Positions 12,201 through 27,200 of a stretch of DNA of 64,000 bases are shown here, piece by piece. Position 1 is the stretch's first letter, and every line of letters begins with the position of its first letter. Origin of the DNA: Panax quinquefolius (taxonomy: Eukaryota; Streptophyta; Magnoliopsida; Apiales; Araliaceae); the NCBI GenBank assembly GCA_020205615.1, contig CM035171.1, positions 8,988,160-9,052,159 of the forward strand, written 5' to 3'. The notes beneath the pieces are model-generated. The model was not told the origin of the DNA and ran no database searches. It worked only from the letters and a program-made list of their open reading frames with translations. Both the position numbers and the translations under genes were made by a program.

Positions 12201-15200
12201 AAGTGATGTCGAATGAAACTCAGATTTAATAAAGAACTCTCAAAGTATCTAAATACTCACAAAATACGCCAATAATATAGAGAGAAAGAGAGAAACTTTG
12301 TTTCTCGTGTGATTTTCAATTCTAACTTAGCCTCTATTTATAGAAAATGTTAGCCCTACCAAGCTGTTTTGACTCGCCACACCGATGGCTTTTACTCGCT
12401 ACTATTGCCACCCACCACATTTGAAATAAAATTCAGCACATTTTTTCACCAACCACAAGTGGGGCCCACTCAATTCTAGAATTTTCCACCAAAATCAATT
12501 ATAAACCTAATTTCAATCCGACACCTCTTAAAATTCACAACAAATCATTCGTGCATTTTTAATTCTGCTCAAAATTTGTGGACATATACTCAACTTATGT
12601 ATGTATAATATACCCAAAAATTACCACAATCCAACTACGGATTAAAAATTATAACCCCCAATAATATATCTCAAAACCCCGATTTGATTTTTAATACCTC
12701 CAATCCGATAAAATACCGATAAAACACCTCAACATTAATTCCTTCATTAATAACCACATAAATAAATCCATCATTTATATTCATATAAAATAAATATTTT
12801 TTATCATATGAATCAATAATTAATTATTCACAAATAATATTATGTAATCACATTTATGACAACCAGCCGCTCCTCAGAAAGAGGGGCTTTCCAATAAGGA
12901 TCTCCTCATCGCCGCAATTAGTGACCAAACCTCTCCTTGTATGTAACTTTCTAGACATCGCCAATAATGTTATCTAATAATATTATTCAAATAATATGAA
13001 TTATCGATCCGATAATGGGAAATATCGCGGCAAAGGACAATTATCAAACAAAGAATAATATAAAATACCAACGCAAAGAATTATCGAATCAATAAAATAA
13101 ACTATCGAACAAGAATTCATCAGAATAATTATCGAGTAAAGGCTTCTTCACGTAAGGATCAATAATTCAACAAATCTGCAATACCGCAGCGCCATCGCCA
13201 AGTAAACCACGCCAGACATCAGATTTTAACCAACCGTATTCCAATGCCTTAATTCAGAATAATACACCGTTATTTTTAACCAACCAACTTATATTGCTGC
13301 TTTCTTCATCCAATCGCTCACATGGGGCTCATATACACGGTCGCTACTGTTGCATTTAATATTCCCCGACAAAGCATTTAATATTCCATTTACCAAACTA
13401 ATATTCCCTACACAAAATGAATATTTTATAACCACTGCTTATTTTGAAATATTTATGATTTAACCCTTTAACTATCCACATTAATCAAATCAACCCTTAC
13501 TATTTCAAAATAATAAATAAAGGAAATTCCTTTTATTTAAAAAATTTCGGTCTTACAACCTCCCTCCTTATGAAATTTCGTCTCGAAATCGACGACGCAT
13601 TCGGTGTTTCAAAAGGTAAAGATACTCGCTTTCATTTTCGCTTCCAACTCCTGTGTCATTTCCTCATAAAGATGATTTCTCCACAAAACTTTAACTTATA
13701 TGGTATAACCCCAGACATAGGTCATGTTCTTTCCTCTACAAAATCTCGACAGTACCTCCTCAGACGTTAAGTCTTCTACTATCTCGTCCGGCTTCTAACT
13801 CAATGACGTGTTTTGGTCGTCCACATATTTACGTAACATCGATACGTGAAAAACGTTATGAACACGCGCCATACTTGGTGGTAAACGAAAGTCTATAGCC
13901 ACGCCCTATTCGATCGAGAATTTCAAATGGATTAATAAATCAAGGTTCGAGCTTTTCTCACCTCACCGATTCTCGCTTTTAAATAACAACTTCGCACCTC
14001 CTTCTTCAAATTCATCACCCGTATGTAGCTTCAATAAATTTTTAACTTTATCGATTAAAGTCGATTATACTCAGATATCATCACGCATCAGATATCATCA
14101 CGGGTACCTAGAGTTTTCATCTCCATCTCTATTATTCAGATATTATACTTAAATGAGTCTTTGATAATATCGCATTTCAGATTTCAGATACGATCTTCTA
14201 CTCAACACGCCGCCTACCACGCTCGCTTTTCCAGATGGCATGGTCGTAATATACGTTAAATGAGTCTCCTCTCGAAGTTCTTCAAGCTCTTCCCACATTC
14301 CTCGCTTCCATTCTGAATTTTGTATCTCTACGAAGTCACCATAAGTAATGGAATAAATGATTCGAGAATATCCTTCAACTAATCTCCGATAATAACCAAC
14401 TAAGCTTCTGTAAAGCTACGATTTCGATTATCGATTTAGGTTGTTCTCAATCGCGACTCATATATCTCAACTTCGATAAGACGTCACAACGACACCTATC
14501 GCTTTATTATCGCATCTAATACGACGCCCCTACAGAGAGTCCGCTTAGTGAATTCCACAAAGGAAGTCACAAGATAAAGGCTCATGTACCAAATTTATAG
14601 TTGAATTTTTAACTCCTCAAGTTCAATAGAGCCATTCGACATGAGATTTTAGAAATGAGTTTTGTATCGGTTCAAAGTCGATACAAAATTTTAATATCAC
14701 TGGGAGTAAGCCAATAAATTCTTCAGAAATACGCCAGAAAAATCAATAACAACAAGAATATTATTCAAATCGACGGTCTTTATTCAAATCCATAACATGG
14801 ACTAAGAAAACTCGACATCCGTAATAAACGAACGACTTCATGGCTCGATATGAAAATGTTTGATTACAATGGTTCGATTGTTTGAATTCAATAATGTGTT
14901 GCTTAGAATATGAAAACTAACAACCTTACAAAAGCAATCAATTTTGCACGATGATGAGAAGTTAACCTTAAAATCACATCAAAAGCAAATATCTCTATAA
15001 ATAAGGTTAATGTGTAATGTGATAGTGCCAACTGAATCAAGCAAGATTTTTTAAACAACTGGATGTAATGAAAGTTTCTCCAAACTGAGTCTCCAAAACA
15101 GTCAAAGTCTAATTTCTCCGTAATCAAGTTCAAACGCTGAGCGCAAGCAAGAGAGATAAAAGAATGGGTAGAACCCAGATTCAGTAAGGTATAAACTTCG

Positions 15201-18200
15201 CAAGAATTTATAATTAACTAACCTGCTAACTTCGTCGTTCCTCAGATTTTGACCGGCCACCATAAACGCCTTCCGTGAAATTGACTTTCGATTTTTCTTC
15301 GACATCCTTTCGAGTCACCATTCCCACCGGACTCGGTTTCGATATCGCATAACTTCGAGTTTATATGTCCTTCTTCTTTTCCACAATTATAAGATACCTT
15401 AAACTGTCAGGCGCCAATTTCAATGATATGTCCTCTTCCCAAGATTTCAGAACATACGACCGATGGTCTTTCTCCTCCTCGAACCTAGCCACATCGGCGC
15501 CGACGCCTTCACACGGTCGCTTGAATCTCCTTTAAAATCTCCTCCCAACTCGCTTCTTCTATTTTCACGGCCACGATTACCACCAGAGTGGTTACCGCCT
15601 TTGTCTCAGATTCTTCTTTCTCCACCGTTATCGTTATTCTCGATGAATGCTATCTTTAGATGATCTCGTTACGGTCCTGCTGAACGCATCAAGTATCTCG
15701 CCTAACAATCGAGCCTCGCTGACAACATCTCAATAGAGAAAATTTACGAGAAATGAGATATCGACGACGCGGTTTCAAACCTCTCGTAAACATCCGCCAT
15801 AACGCTCCTCATTCTCCACCAAATGAGGTAAACTCGATAACTCCGCAAACTTCGCCAGATCGGGACACCGCCATGTTATTTCGCCCAATCTAATAAACTC
15901 CACTTCCTTCATACGATTTAATACTGTGGAAGTACTTGTCATTGAATGCTTTCAAACGCTCTCCTACATACGCCGAAAGGCAAATGAATGGGTACGCTTC
16001 ATGATTCCCACCAAAGAATCCGCCGCCACTTTTAACATAAAGTAAAGCGAATGGAACTTTTCGTTGTTCGCGCATCCCAAGACATCAATATCTTGTAATT
16101 TGTTTGACCCATGTTTCCGCCATGATCGGATCTCGCTTTCCTGCACTCGTGGTCCCAACTTTCGAATCGCTTCACGTGACCACCGTGAATTGCTATCATC
16201 TCCTCCTCAGATTTTGAACACTTTAGTCTCCTCATTCGATTTTGTATGAATCGTAAAAAGCTTCTAAACATCCCCGCTCATCATCCGCAAATGGTGTTAT
16301 TCACAGAGGAACATTGCCACTGCTGTCAGACGCTTCTCCTCGCTAAGTAAGACATGTGCATCTCCACCTGGCCTCATTTACTCCACTATTAATATTCTCA
16401 CGACATTCTCAAACATCATCATAAAACAAGGTTAATTAAGGAAATCAATATATCACATAATATCCCTATATATCGACCAACCAACAAATAAGCTTAGTAG
16501 ACACACTACTCAGCAAGGATTTACCTGCCTCTCCCTCCTAGTTCTATTCCCCGATCTCCGCCAGAGATCATATCCCTAAGCTCGATATTAACCGTGACGA
16601 CCCAACCCCAAAATAGGTCCATTCCATCCAACCCATTCTCGAGTCGCCAAATACATGGTATGTAAACAACTACAACTTTATTATCACAACAATAAAATCT
16701 GTGAGTTTAAATACAAATATTATCTTCTAGATAATATTTATACTCAAATAAATCCTCATCACATTTATCGATACATTATTTTACAATAATGGTGAGGACT
16801 ACTAAACAACTCTCTAACCTTCATTCCATACCCCGACTAAGATTTCGCTACATTCTCGCCTCCCCGAGAAGAAAAATGGAACAAAAGGAAAAAGGGTGAG
16901 CTCAACTAGCCCAAGAAGAATATTACGACTAAGATAATATACAACAAATTATCGTTAGTCTCCAATGTGGGAAAACTGATGTAATACAATGTACAACAAG
17001 TTTCGTGATCAATATTCGTAATTGAAATAATAATTCATGTAAGAGTTACGTAGAGAATGAAATCTACTATAATCTATGAATTTAAAAACCATCATCAATA
17101 TTTTATCCTCAGAACATCAATCAATATTCATCTCAAATCAAATATTCATCTTTGCACCACAGCCAAAGATATTCATCAATCTGGCCATGTTCATCTCAAC
17201 ACTGCTCATCTTTGCACTAAAGGCCAAAGATATTCATCACTTGGCCATGTTCATTCATTTAAAGCCACCTGCTCATCTTCTTTGCACTATGTGCCAAAGA
17301 TATTCTTTCAGAATCATTCATCTTGTGACCACAAAGCCAAAGATATTCAATAATATCATCATTTAAGATCGAGGATGATGAAAATATTTTTAAAGAAACT
17401 AATCCAAAGGAAACAAAATGACAAGGATTATGGATTAATGATTCATTTTTTTTTTTATCCACGTTCAAAAATACTTCAAAATAATCATAGGAAGTAAAAT
17501 TCAAGAATGATCAAAACATGGATACAATCAAAGCTAGTATCCGTAATAGATATTTTAGATTTAAAAGAAAAATTTTCATTTTCTATGAATAAAGGTCAGA
17601 TTCGTGAATAAAGGTCAGATACGTGAATAAAGGCCGATACGTGAATAGAATCTCGACACCAAAAGATAGAAATTCCAAAAAAAAAACATTTTCACGCTTC
17701 ATTTAATAAGACTCGTGAATAAGAATCGTGAATAAGAACTCATGAATAAGAACTCGTGAATAAGAACTCATGAATAAGAACCATACATGAAAAAGTTCCA
17801 AATTTGATAAAAGTACCAACCAATATTTCAAAGATAATGATATCAAGAATTAATATCATTCGAGAAGAAAATAACATCCCTTACCTCAAAGAATCAAGAT
17901 TTCTAAGGAAAGGCTCAAGTGATGCCGAATGAAACTTCAGATCAATAAAGAACTCTCAAAGTATCTAAATACTCACAAAATACGCCAATATATATAGAGA
18001 GAAAGAGAGAAAACTTTGTTTCGTGTGATTTTCAATTCTAACTTAGCCTCTATTTATAGGAAAATGTTAGCTCACTGTCAAGCATTTCGACTCACACCGA
18101 TCGATGGCTTTTACTCGCTACTATTGCCACCCACCACATTTGAAATAAAATTCAGCACATTTTTTCACCAACCACAAGTGGGGCCCACTCAATTCTAGAA

Positions 18201-21200
18201 TTTTCCACCAAAATCAATTATAAACCTAATTTCGAATCCGACACCTCTTAAAATTCACAACAAATCATTCAAGCATTTTTAATTCGCTCAAAATTTGTGG
18301 ACATATACTCAACTTATGTATGTATAATATACCCCAAAATTACAACAATCCAACTATTTGATTAAAAATTATAACCCCTTAATATATCTCAAAACCCTCG
18401 ATTTGATTTTTTATACCTCCAATCCGATAAAATACCGATAAAACACCTCAACATTAATTCCTTCATTAATAACCACATAAATAAATCCATCATTTATATT
18501 CATATAAAATAAATATTTTCTTATCATATGAATCAATAATTAATTATTCACAAATAATATTATGTAATCACATTTACGATAACCAGTGCTCCTCTCAGAG
18601 AGCAGGGCTTTCCAATAAGGATCTCTCTCATCGGGCGCGCAATTAGTGACTCAAACCTCTCCTTAGATGTAACTTTCTAGACATTGCCAATAATGTTATC
18701 TAATAATATTATTCAAATAATATGAATTATCGATCCGATAATGGGAAATATCGCAAAGTTGACAATTATCAAAACAACAATAATATAAAATACCAACGCA
18801 AAGAATTATCGAATCAATAAAATAAACTATCAACAAGAATCACCGTAATAATTATCGAAAAGGCTTCTTCACGTAAGGATCAATAATTCAACAATATCAG
18901 GTAATACCGTGCCATCATCAAGCAACCACGCCAGACATCGATTTTAACCAACGGGTATTCCAACAAATTTTAATTCAGAATAACTACACGCCGTTATTTA
19001 TAACCAACTTATATTTGTCGCTTTTTCATCCAATCGCTTCACATGGGCCCACATACGGGTCATTTAATACGACACGCAATTTAATATTCCAAAATGAATA
19101 TTTTATAACCAAGCTTATTTTAATATTCCATTTAACCAAACATTAATATTCCTTATTACAAAATAATAAATGAATATTTTTTATAACCACTGGCTTATTT
19201 TGAAATATTTCAATGATAATCGACTAAAAAACCCGACTTTAACTATCCACATTAATCAAATCAACCCTTACTATTTCAAAATAATAAATAAAGGAAATTC
19301 TTTTATTTAAAAAAAGTTTTTGATGGTAATTAAACCCCGTAAATTCATCATACTCTGATGAATTCGAATGTAAGAAGCAGGCAGAGGTCAAGAGGTTCTT
19401 GTACCGTAAGAGACCCTTCATCCTCGCCAAGAGAGAGCCACCGAAAAACCTGTGTCAAGATCTCTGTTACTCCTTCCTAATCCACACCGTAAACAGGGGC
19501 CAACCCCACACCTATTCCTCAACGTAGAGGTTTACTCGATCGTCTCCGATCAAGAAGTGTCCTTCGACCAAAAAATTAAAACTAAAATAACCCCTCTAAC
19601 CGCCAAGAACTCAGTGGTGCCTCGGCCTTTTCTATTATCCCACCCTTCGCGCTCTGTCGAGAAATACAGATCGACGAAGACGGTGACCAGATTTAAGGAT
19701 TCCAACGCTTATCCAGAAGAGAAGCCAAGACTCGATAGCCATCCGAGTTCTACTCGCTTCAACACCTCAAGGACCCACCCCAAATAGATCCTCCAATGAA
19801 AACCATACACGCGGACCTACCCTCCCCGAATGTACCAAATCTCTCCCGAAAGGCCAAGACTTTCCATCGAACGATCTCCGGCCCTTCGTGTCAGGTTACT
19901 ACGCCGAGGTCAGGATCTCCGACTCAGGGTTTCAGGTTCAATGCCAATTTCCCTTCAACCTCTTCTTGAGCTTGCTCTAATACCGACGACCATTTGCTTC
20001 AAAGGATCACACGCATTTTAAATCGTCACGAGGGGATGAGCTATTCGCTAAGGTAAATAATAATTTCTTTTCTTCTATATCTCTCGCTCTCCTTCGATAT
20101 TTGAACGCCGACTTAAATATTTTGAAAATATGCAGTTATCGTCGTTTTCGGACGATCAAGGCCCGAGACACATAAACGGGGGAAGTTCGAGGAGGATTTC
20201 ATGAGGTAAGAGATAAACACGTCAAATCATCCTGGATCGAGAGAAAGGCCGTCAGAAGATGTTTTTTCATACCATCAACGGCCTTCAAATGTAATTAGAT
20301 CAAGCCAGATGGATTTCAAGACATCCGACGACGAAGTTAAGTAACACACGGGATGGGTTGGTCACGGCGTCAAGCCGCCCAACAAGCTTTGATCGATATG
20401 AATGCCGGTTTGGTGAAGAAAACCTACTCCTAAAGGCAAAAATGAGGAGTTTTCTTCACCAACCAAGCTTGGTTATACAACTTGGTGAGGCCGAGACGAA
20501 GGCCCGTGATTTAAGAACGAAGGCATAAGTGCCAAACGTCACAAACTTCGCCACAAAATAAAGGATTCAAGGACGGGGCCCTCTCCCGATCAAGAGATCC
20601 GGAAGCGATTCAAAGTGACTACGTGAATTTTGGACGAACTTAATGCCAAATCCTCAAGGTATATTCGGAGGGTACGTAAGATCACAGAGAGCGAGTGAAA
20701 GAGAAGTTATCTCCACGCTTCACTTGACCCCAGATTGCTTCAACTCGGCGATGAAGGTGGGGCCCGAATGTTCGGCCCTGCTTTTTATTCTACGTAAAAA
20801 ATTTAACTACTTTAAAGTGTCTCGTATTTATGGATCGGGTTTATTATTAACTCGAATGAATGAATGTTTTATTTTATCGATGAATTTTCAAATCGACGAT
20901 CACGACTTCGCTTGATTAATTTTTTATCAATAATTCAAGATTCAATAAACTAATCCCTACTAGTGAATCGATATGGAATATAACAGCTTAATTTATGAAA
21001 TGAAGTAAATTGAATTTTTTGACAGATTCAACTTAATCGAATTAAATGAATCAACTCAACATTTAAACAAAATAAAGTAATATACGCTCATCGATACCAA
21101 GTGTGAGATCACCATGTGAGGTGAACTTAGCCGATCCTCCTCGCACCATCGAAATCTTGCTACTTTCTCTGGGGTAATAAATATATAATGACCAAGATAT

Positions 21201-24200
21201 AAGGATCAATAGTGACCATTGATTTACCACCCAAGAAAATCAATATAGATCATAAGGACCTTTACGGGTCGCCATCGAATGGCCAAATAGTCCTACCATA
21301 CCTCCTTACACCATTGTGACTTTAGGGACAACAGACTGTGGATCATTAGTGACCATTGATTTACCACCCCAAGTAAAATCAATATAGATCATAAGTGACT
21401 TTTATGGGTCGCCATCGAACGGCCAAATGAAGTTCTACCATACCTCCTTACACCATTGTGACCTTAGGACAACAGACTGTGGATCAATAATGAAAAGTGA
21501 CTTTTTATTGATAATGAACAATCGTGGTATGCATTCGATAAACCGATTTAATCTTTATTGAAAATATTTCCAAGCTTCTACCAAAGACGCCAAGTATTCT
21601 CGATCTCGGAACCATCTAGTTGTCTTTAACCGATAAGTACCACGGCTTTGGTACTTCGATCACTTCATACCTGACCTTCCCAGCCTCGACATTAGCTTTC
21701 CCGTGTTTTGAGGCGAGAGGCTTTGCTTTCAAGGACTAAGTCTCCTACAAGTCGACCTAACCTTTAGCTTTTAGGCAACTGGCCCCAATATATCCACCCC
21801 CGCATAAATAAGGGTATAGAGATAAAATCGAGTATAGCTCTTCCCATGATCGATGTGGATCGGACTATCGAAATGGCATTTTCACATTTCTCGACGATTT
21901 TTAGCTTTTTTGAAAATTATAAAATAATAAGATCCTTGTCGAAGCATTTTATGAGCCAAAGACTGGCGTACCATATGATCACCAAGAATACCTTCGTGAA
22001 CCTCCCCAAGAGCATACTTCGGCTTGGACGGAACCAAACATTTCAACAATGGTGAGGAAAAGCCAATCGACAGAGATCCCCATCAATAAGAATAAAATTG
22101 GCACTTCAGATTTAATCTTCTTCACAAAGATCTCGATCCGGGCGAAGGACGCCATCCGCCAAATACTCGATGTAGGGGTCATCCAAACAGCCTAGATCGC
22201 CGATACACATCACCGCTTCACGTTGAACACTCTACGTGCAGTAAAAACTTCCAAATATACCGATCCGTGGAAAACATCTCAGATCTCGCAGTGTGGCCGA
22301 CCGATAATGCATCAAGAATAGAATTATCAAGTACGCCTATGCCCTCAAATTCATACGAAGTGAAATATTGAAGTTCGGCCTCTTAATTCCGCCAGATATT
22401 TGATCATCTAGGTCCCACGAGCTTCATAATCTCCCCACAATCGCTTAACGCACCAATTGAGAATCACTATAGATGATCAACTTCGGACTTCTAGACTCTT
22501 TGCCACTCGGACACCGCTAACACCACTTCGACTCGCTTCGTTATTCGTTGCTTTAAACCCAACCTCGATGGGCTCTTTGAACCTTGAACCCCTCGGGACT
22601 CGCCAAAATAATTCCCGCCCTACTAACATTGCCAGTAGAGATCCATTCGCATACATGGCCCAAGCATTTGGACTCGTAGAAGAACCAGCAATCTTTCGAT
22701 CGACGATTCACCGCCGCGGTGAATGAACATTCCACCATAAAATCGGCCAATGCTTCGACCTTCGATGGCGCTTCGGACGATACTCGATAAAAAATGGGAT
22801 AACTCCATAGTCCACGCCGCTAGTCTCGAGACCTCTCGGCTTTCCCATCACTTTCTTCAATGGTCGATCCGTGTGTAGACGCATCAGAGTCGACCTTGAA
22901 AATATCACAAGCTTTCACCGGAAATTATTAAAGAAAGGCAAATTTCAATATTCGGATACCTGTTTCAAGATCTCGTAGACGTGGTCATATAATAGACCGG
23001 ATGTCGCTTTCCACCGATCTCCCTAACCAACACCGCTCCAATCGCCAATGAACTTGGCTGCAAGGTATAAATATAAGGTCTCACAACAAGCGAGCTTTTA
23101 CCAATAAAGGAGCAGAAGATGATATGTCTTTATGCCTTCGAAGGCGTCTTCACACTTCAAGTCTGACTGAACGCCTTCGCATTCTTCTACCTTCAATGTG
23201 TCAAAGAAAGGAAGACATCTCTCCGCAGATTTGGCGATTTAACCTCCACAAAGTCGTTAATCCTACCAAATGACGTTGGACGCCTTTGAACGACCGAGGA
23301 GTCTTCATATCAAGAATGGCTCGGATCTTCTTCGGATTGGCCTCGATACCCTCCGATCGACCAGATACCCTGTGAACTTTCCGCATTCAAGGCCGAAAGT
23401 ACATTTGGCTCTGGATTGAGTCTCAATCGACGATAATCTGATACCGAAAGCATTCCTCCAGTCGTCCAAATGCTTCTCAATCAAGATACTCTTCACTATC
23501 ATGTCATCTACATAAACCTCCATGTTCCTCCCCAGCATTACCGTCAAGATGAAGTTCATCATTCTTCGTAGGTAGCTCCAGATTTATAAGGCCAAAGTCA
23601 TCTTTTATAAAGCGCATAATCGAATCTGGTGTGTAATGAACGCCGCTTTCGAATGTCCTCTTTGCACATGGATATTTGATGATAACCCTCAAAAAAGCAT
23701 CCATAAAGCTTAGTAATGCATACCTCAAGTGGCATCGATGAGCTGATCGATATAAGAGAGGATAAAAGTCCTTCTGACAAGCTTTATTTAGACTATGTAG
23801 TCGATGCAAACCCACCATTTTCCATTCTCGCTTCGCACCAACACCACATTTGCTATCCATTCGGGTAATCAATTTCAGAGATAAAGTCAGCCTACAGACT
23901 TCGCAACCTCTTCATCAATGATCTTTCGCTCGCTCGCGCAAATATCCGCTTCTTCTCCGACGAACCGCTTCTTCAAGGATCTATCTCCAATTTATGCTCA
24001 ACAACCTTTCTTTAACTCCCTTGCATGCCTTGTGGCTCCCATGAAAAATATCCACATATAGCAACGTAAGAGTTCCATAAGGTTCGTTCAAGAGGTTCTC
24101 GTAGCACTGCAACCAATCCTCACCGCCTTGTCCGGCTTCCGACGACCAACTCAATCTCCTCCGTCCCCCGCAGGGATCACCAACTGCTCGAGCCGCCTCT

Positions 24201-27200
24201 CGGTGAAGGGTTCGATCTCAATTGCCATCGTTTTTTATGTTTATCGACCCCATTCCGGATGAAATAACAAAGATTCGATAACATCGCTTGTTAGGTCTAA
24301 GTCTCCCACTACCTCTCCTACTCCATGCGCCGTGGGAATTAAATTTTGAAATGAGGGATGGAGGTCACACTGGAGAGTCCGCCAACGAGGGCCTTCCCAA
24401 GATGGCGTCAGAAGTTTAATCCACATGCACAACATAGAATTTGCACGTTATCTCTACTTCACGAGGGTCAGGCCAAGATAACCGGAGTTCAATAAAGGCT
24501 CGCAACTCTGATCGGTCGTTCTTGAAACCAGATAGAGGAGCCTCCGCCTGACCTCCATTTTGTGCCCGCCAAGGTGCATCCTCCGATAAGCATGGGCATA
24601 CTGTAATGTCCATCAAGATCCATTGTCTCATCATCATACATTTCACATCCACCGAGCCCACTTTTGTGGATCACCAAGGCCCTTCACGCGCTTCTACGGG
24701 TCCGAAGGATAATCAGATCCGTAAATGATATGATTTGCCTCGAGAATGGTCTCGTCAATCTTGGTAAAGATCGTCATGCGTATACATGACCGAATCAAGA
24801 TAAGCTCCTTCTTCTTCTTCCCTACCAACTTCCCTACTGCACTCCACGGTTATTACATCAACGACTTCGCTTCAAGCGGTAAGAAGATCGAGCATTTTGA
24901 ATGGTGGTGCTCGAACCGTTCGAATCTGCATTTGCTATTAGTCTCTGTTGATCCTCAAGCGGTCCTTCTCACCACATACATCGAATCAAGAAGTTTCTAA
25001 TCTTCTTCTCCACGAAATCCTTTAAATTGCAACACTCATTATTAAAGGTCACGCTGGCCAGCTGACTTGATGATAACCACAATATTTACGAGAGTTGCCA
25101 TGTCTCCATCCTATAATTATCACAAGGTGGTCGAAAGAAAGGTTGGTTTCGATCCGATCCAAAATTATCGACCTCTCTCAGGTTCAATTGGGGTGTATAT
25201 TAATCGCATCGTAGAAACAATCACGCTTTGCCGCCACGAAGTTATCAGTATTTCTTTCAACTACCTTCTTCACCCTCGATTATATCCCCCACTCTTCTCT
25301 CGATCAACTCTCACTGGGAACCTCTATCTCCTTTAATGGCTCAGTTAAGGATTTTTGGACTATTCATAGCCTCTTCTACCAACTTCTTCACCGCTTCTCG
25401 AGACACGACCAACCGCTTCCCAAACCTTTTTACATAAGGATTTACTTACTTACGTTCATAACGGCTGTTCACGACATAAACCGTGAGTTTAAATACAAAT
25501 ATAAATCTACTAGATATTATACAAACTCAAATAAAAAGTCCTCATTACAGTTATTATCACCTTTATTTTACTGAATAGTGAGGACTACTAATACTATCTT
25601 GGGACCATCCTTCAAATTTATATTATCATTTCTCAAGAGAGAATGAAAGAAAAGGTGAGCTCAACTAGCCCAAGAAGAAATATGACTAAGATAAGATCCA
25701 GAATAAATTATCAATAGTCTTGATAATGTTAAACCGATAAAATACAATGAATAAACCGGTTTAAGCTGCGGTGAATATCGCAATCCATTAAAAGAGTCAA
25801 GTAGAAAATAAAGTCTACTATCTTTTAGGTTTTAAAGGTTTTTCATCACTGCTTATAAATGAGACTTTAATAAATATTTCACATCATCGAATCACCCCTT
25901 ACTACCGCCAAGGATAAGTATCAATTATTCGCACTTTCATTAATAATTATCGATCATGCCAACGTCAGCCCATCAATGCATCTCTCGCCTAATTTGAGGA
26001 ATCACATCATTTGTAACATTCAAGATTACACTTCTGAATAGTCTTCGTCATAATCATACCAAAGACTTTCAAAAAAATATAAACATGAGGGATGATGACA
26101 ATGATATAAGAATTGATAAAACAAGTTCAAGAATTATTTTATCCAGAATTATTAACGTCTAAATTGTCGGCATGATCTTGTTTGTAGAAAGTAAAATTCA
26201 AGAATGATCGGAAGAATTGGATGAAACGCAAATATCAAGGATATTCTACTAATTTCATGGAGTATAGTCAAAGTTTTAACCAACCTGAGTATAATAAAGA
26301 ATGGAATAACCATACGTCGATGCGATCGCATGCATGCGTTATTCCAATGAATAATAAATAAAGGAACGAGGTCAGGGTGAAAGATAGAGATATTCCAATG
26401 AATAATAAAGACGGAAACCATTAAGATTCTAAAACACTGCAGACGGATGTTCCAGCAGAATAATAAAGACCGAACCGCTAAAACACCATGCATGTGATGT
26501 TCCAATGAGAATAATAGAAGAATGTCACCAAGTATAGGGTAAACCACTTATACAAGGTTATTCCAACAGTAATAATAAAGCGATGGAATAACAACAGCTT
26601 TCTCTTCATTGAATAAGAAAGAATAACACCCTTACATTTGGTAGGAGATTGAATCACTGCTGTAGTAACAAAATACTCTTCTTCTTCTCTCTTATTCTCT
26701 ATACTTTCTCTCGCTGAATGAATTTTGAAAATAATCTATTTATAGAAAATTTTAACCAAAGGTTGATTCAAAATCGGTTTGAATTCAAGTGGTTCGTGAC
26801 AGTAAAGGTAATTACTTATTAACGAAGGTAAATACTATTGACGAAGGTAAATACTATTCACAAGGGAATTACTCTTATTGACGAAGGTAATTACTATATG
26901 ATGAAGGTAAATACTATTCACACAGGGTAATTACTTATCGATGACGAAGGTAATTACTATTGACGGTAAGGTAAATACTATTCACAAGGGTAATTACTAT
27001 TGACGAAGGTAATTACTTATCGACGAAGAAGACTCTTAGATGATGACGACATACGAGCCCCCATAAAATAATCAAACTTACCACAAATCATTTTTTTTCA
27101 TCAACACATAATTAATCTTTCAACAATTATTAATCATTTATAACTTGTCGCTCAATTATCGATTTAATACTATAACATATTATATGGATATCTTTGTGAC

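Larger units (their letters stand above)
10891..19325 (-). mobile_element. Tekay-like retrotransposon B1, internally deleted, nested in element D
   Basis: Flanked by ~2.7 kb LTRs (10891-13557 and 16595-19325). The interior of only ~3 kb (13558-16594) has gag, protease and the C-terminal end of integrase; RT core, RNase H and the integrase catalytic core are missing. On the minus strand the polypurine tract AAGGAGGGAGG (near 13559-13570) precedes the LTR, fixing orientation. Its deletion joint resembles that of B2. Confidence 0.8.
19326..22400 (-). other. 3' internal region of element D, mostly unassigned
   Basis: Lies between the RNase H segment of D and the B1 insertion. Scattered ORFs on both strands (for example plus 19452-19787 and 20643-20915) show no motif I recognise. 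Integrase should be here, but I could not place it confidently. It contains a hairpin (20409-20462) and a ~139 bp tandem repeat (21204-21490). Confidence 0.45.

Noticed and set aside
13570..13770. 66-codon plus-strand [15 protein letters not shown]
   Set aside because: It is the antisense of the conserved region before the polypurine tract of B1 (cf. the FDVNFEDEIS-like 3' end in A1 and A2).
19452..20915. Plus-strand ORFs of 63-111 codons as possible genes opposite element D
   Set aside because: No recognisable domain, no splice-supported extension, and inside a retrotransposon of the opposite orientation.
26280..27025. Regular repeats with variable spacers resembling a CRISPR array
   Set aside because: The genome is a plant nucleus, spacing is irregular, repeats are degenerate and inside an LTR; no cas genes.
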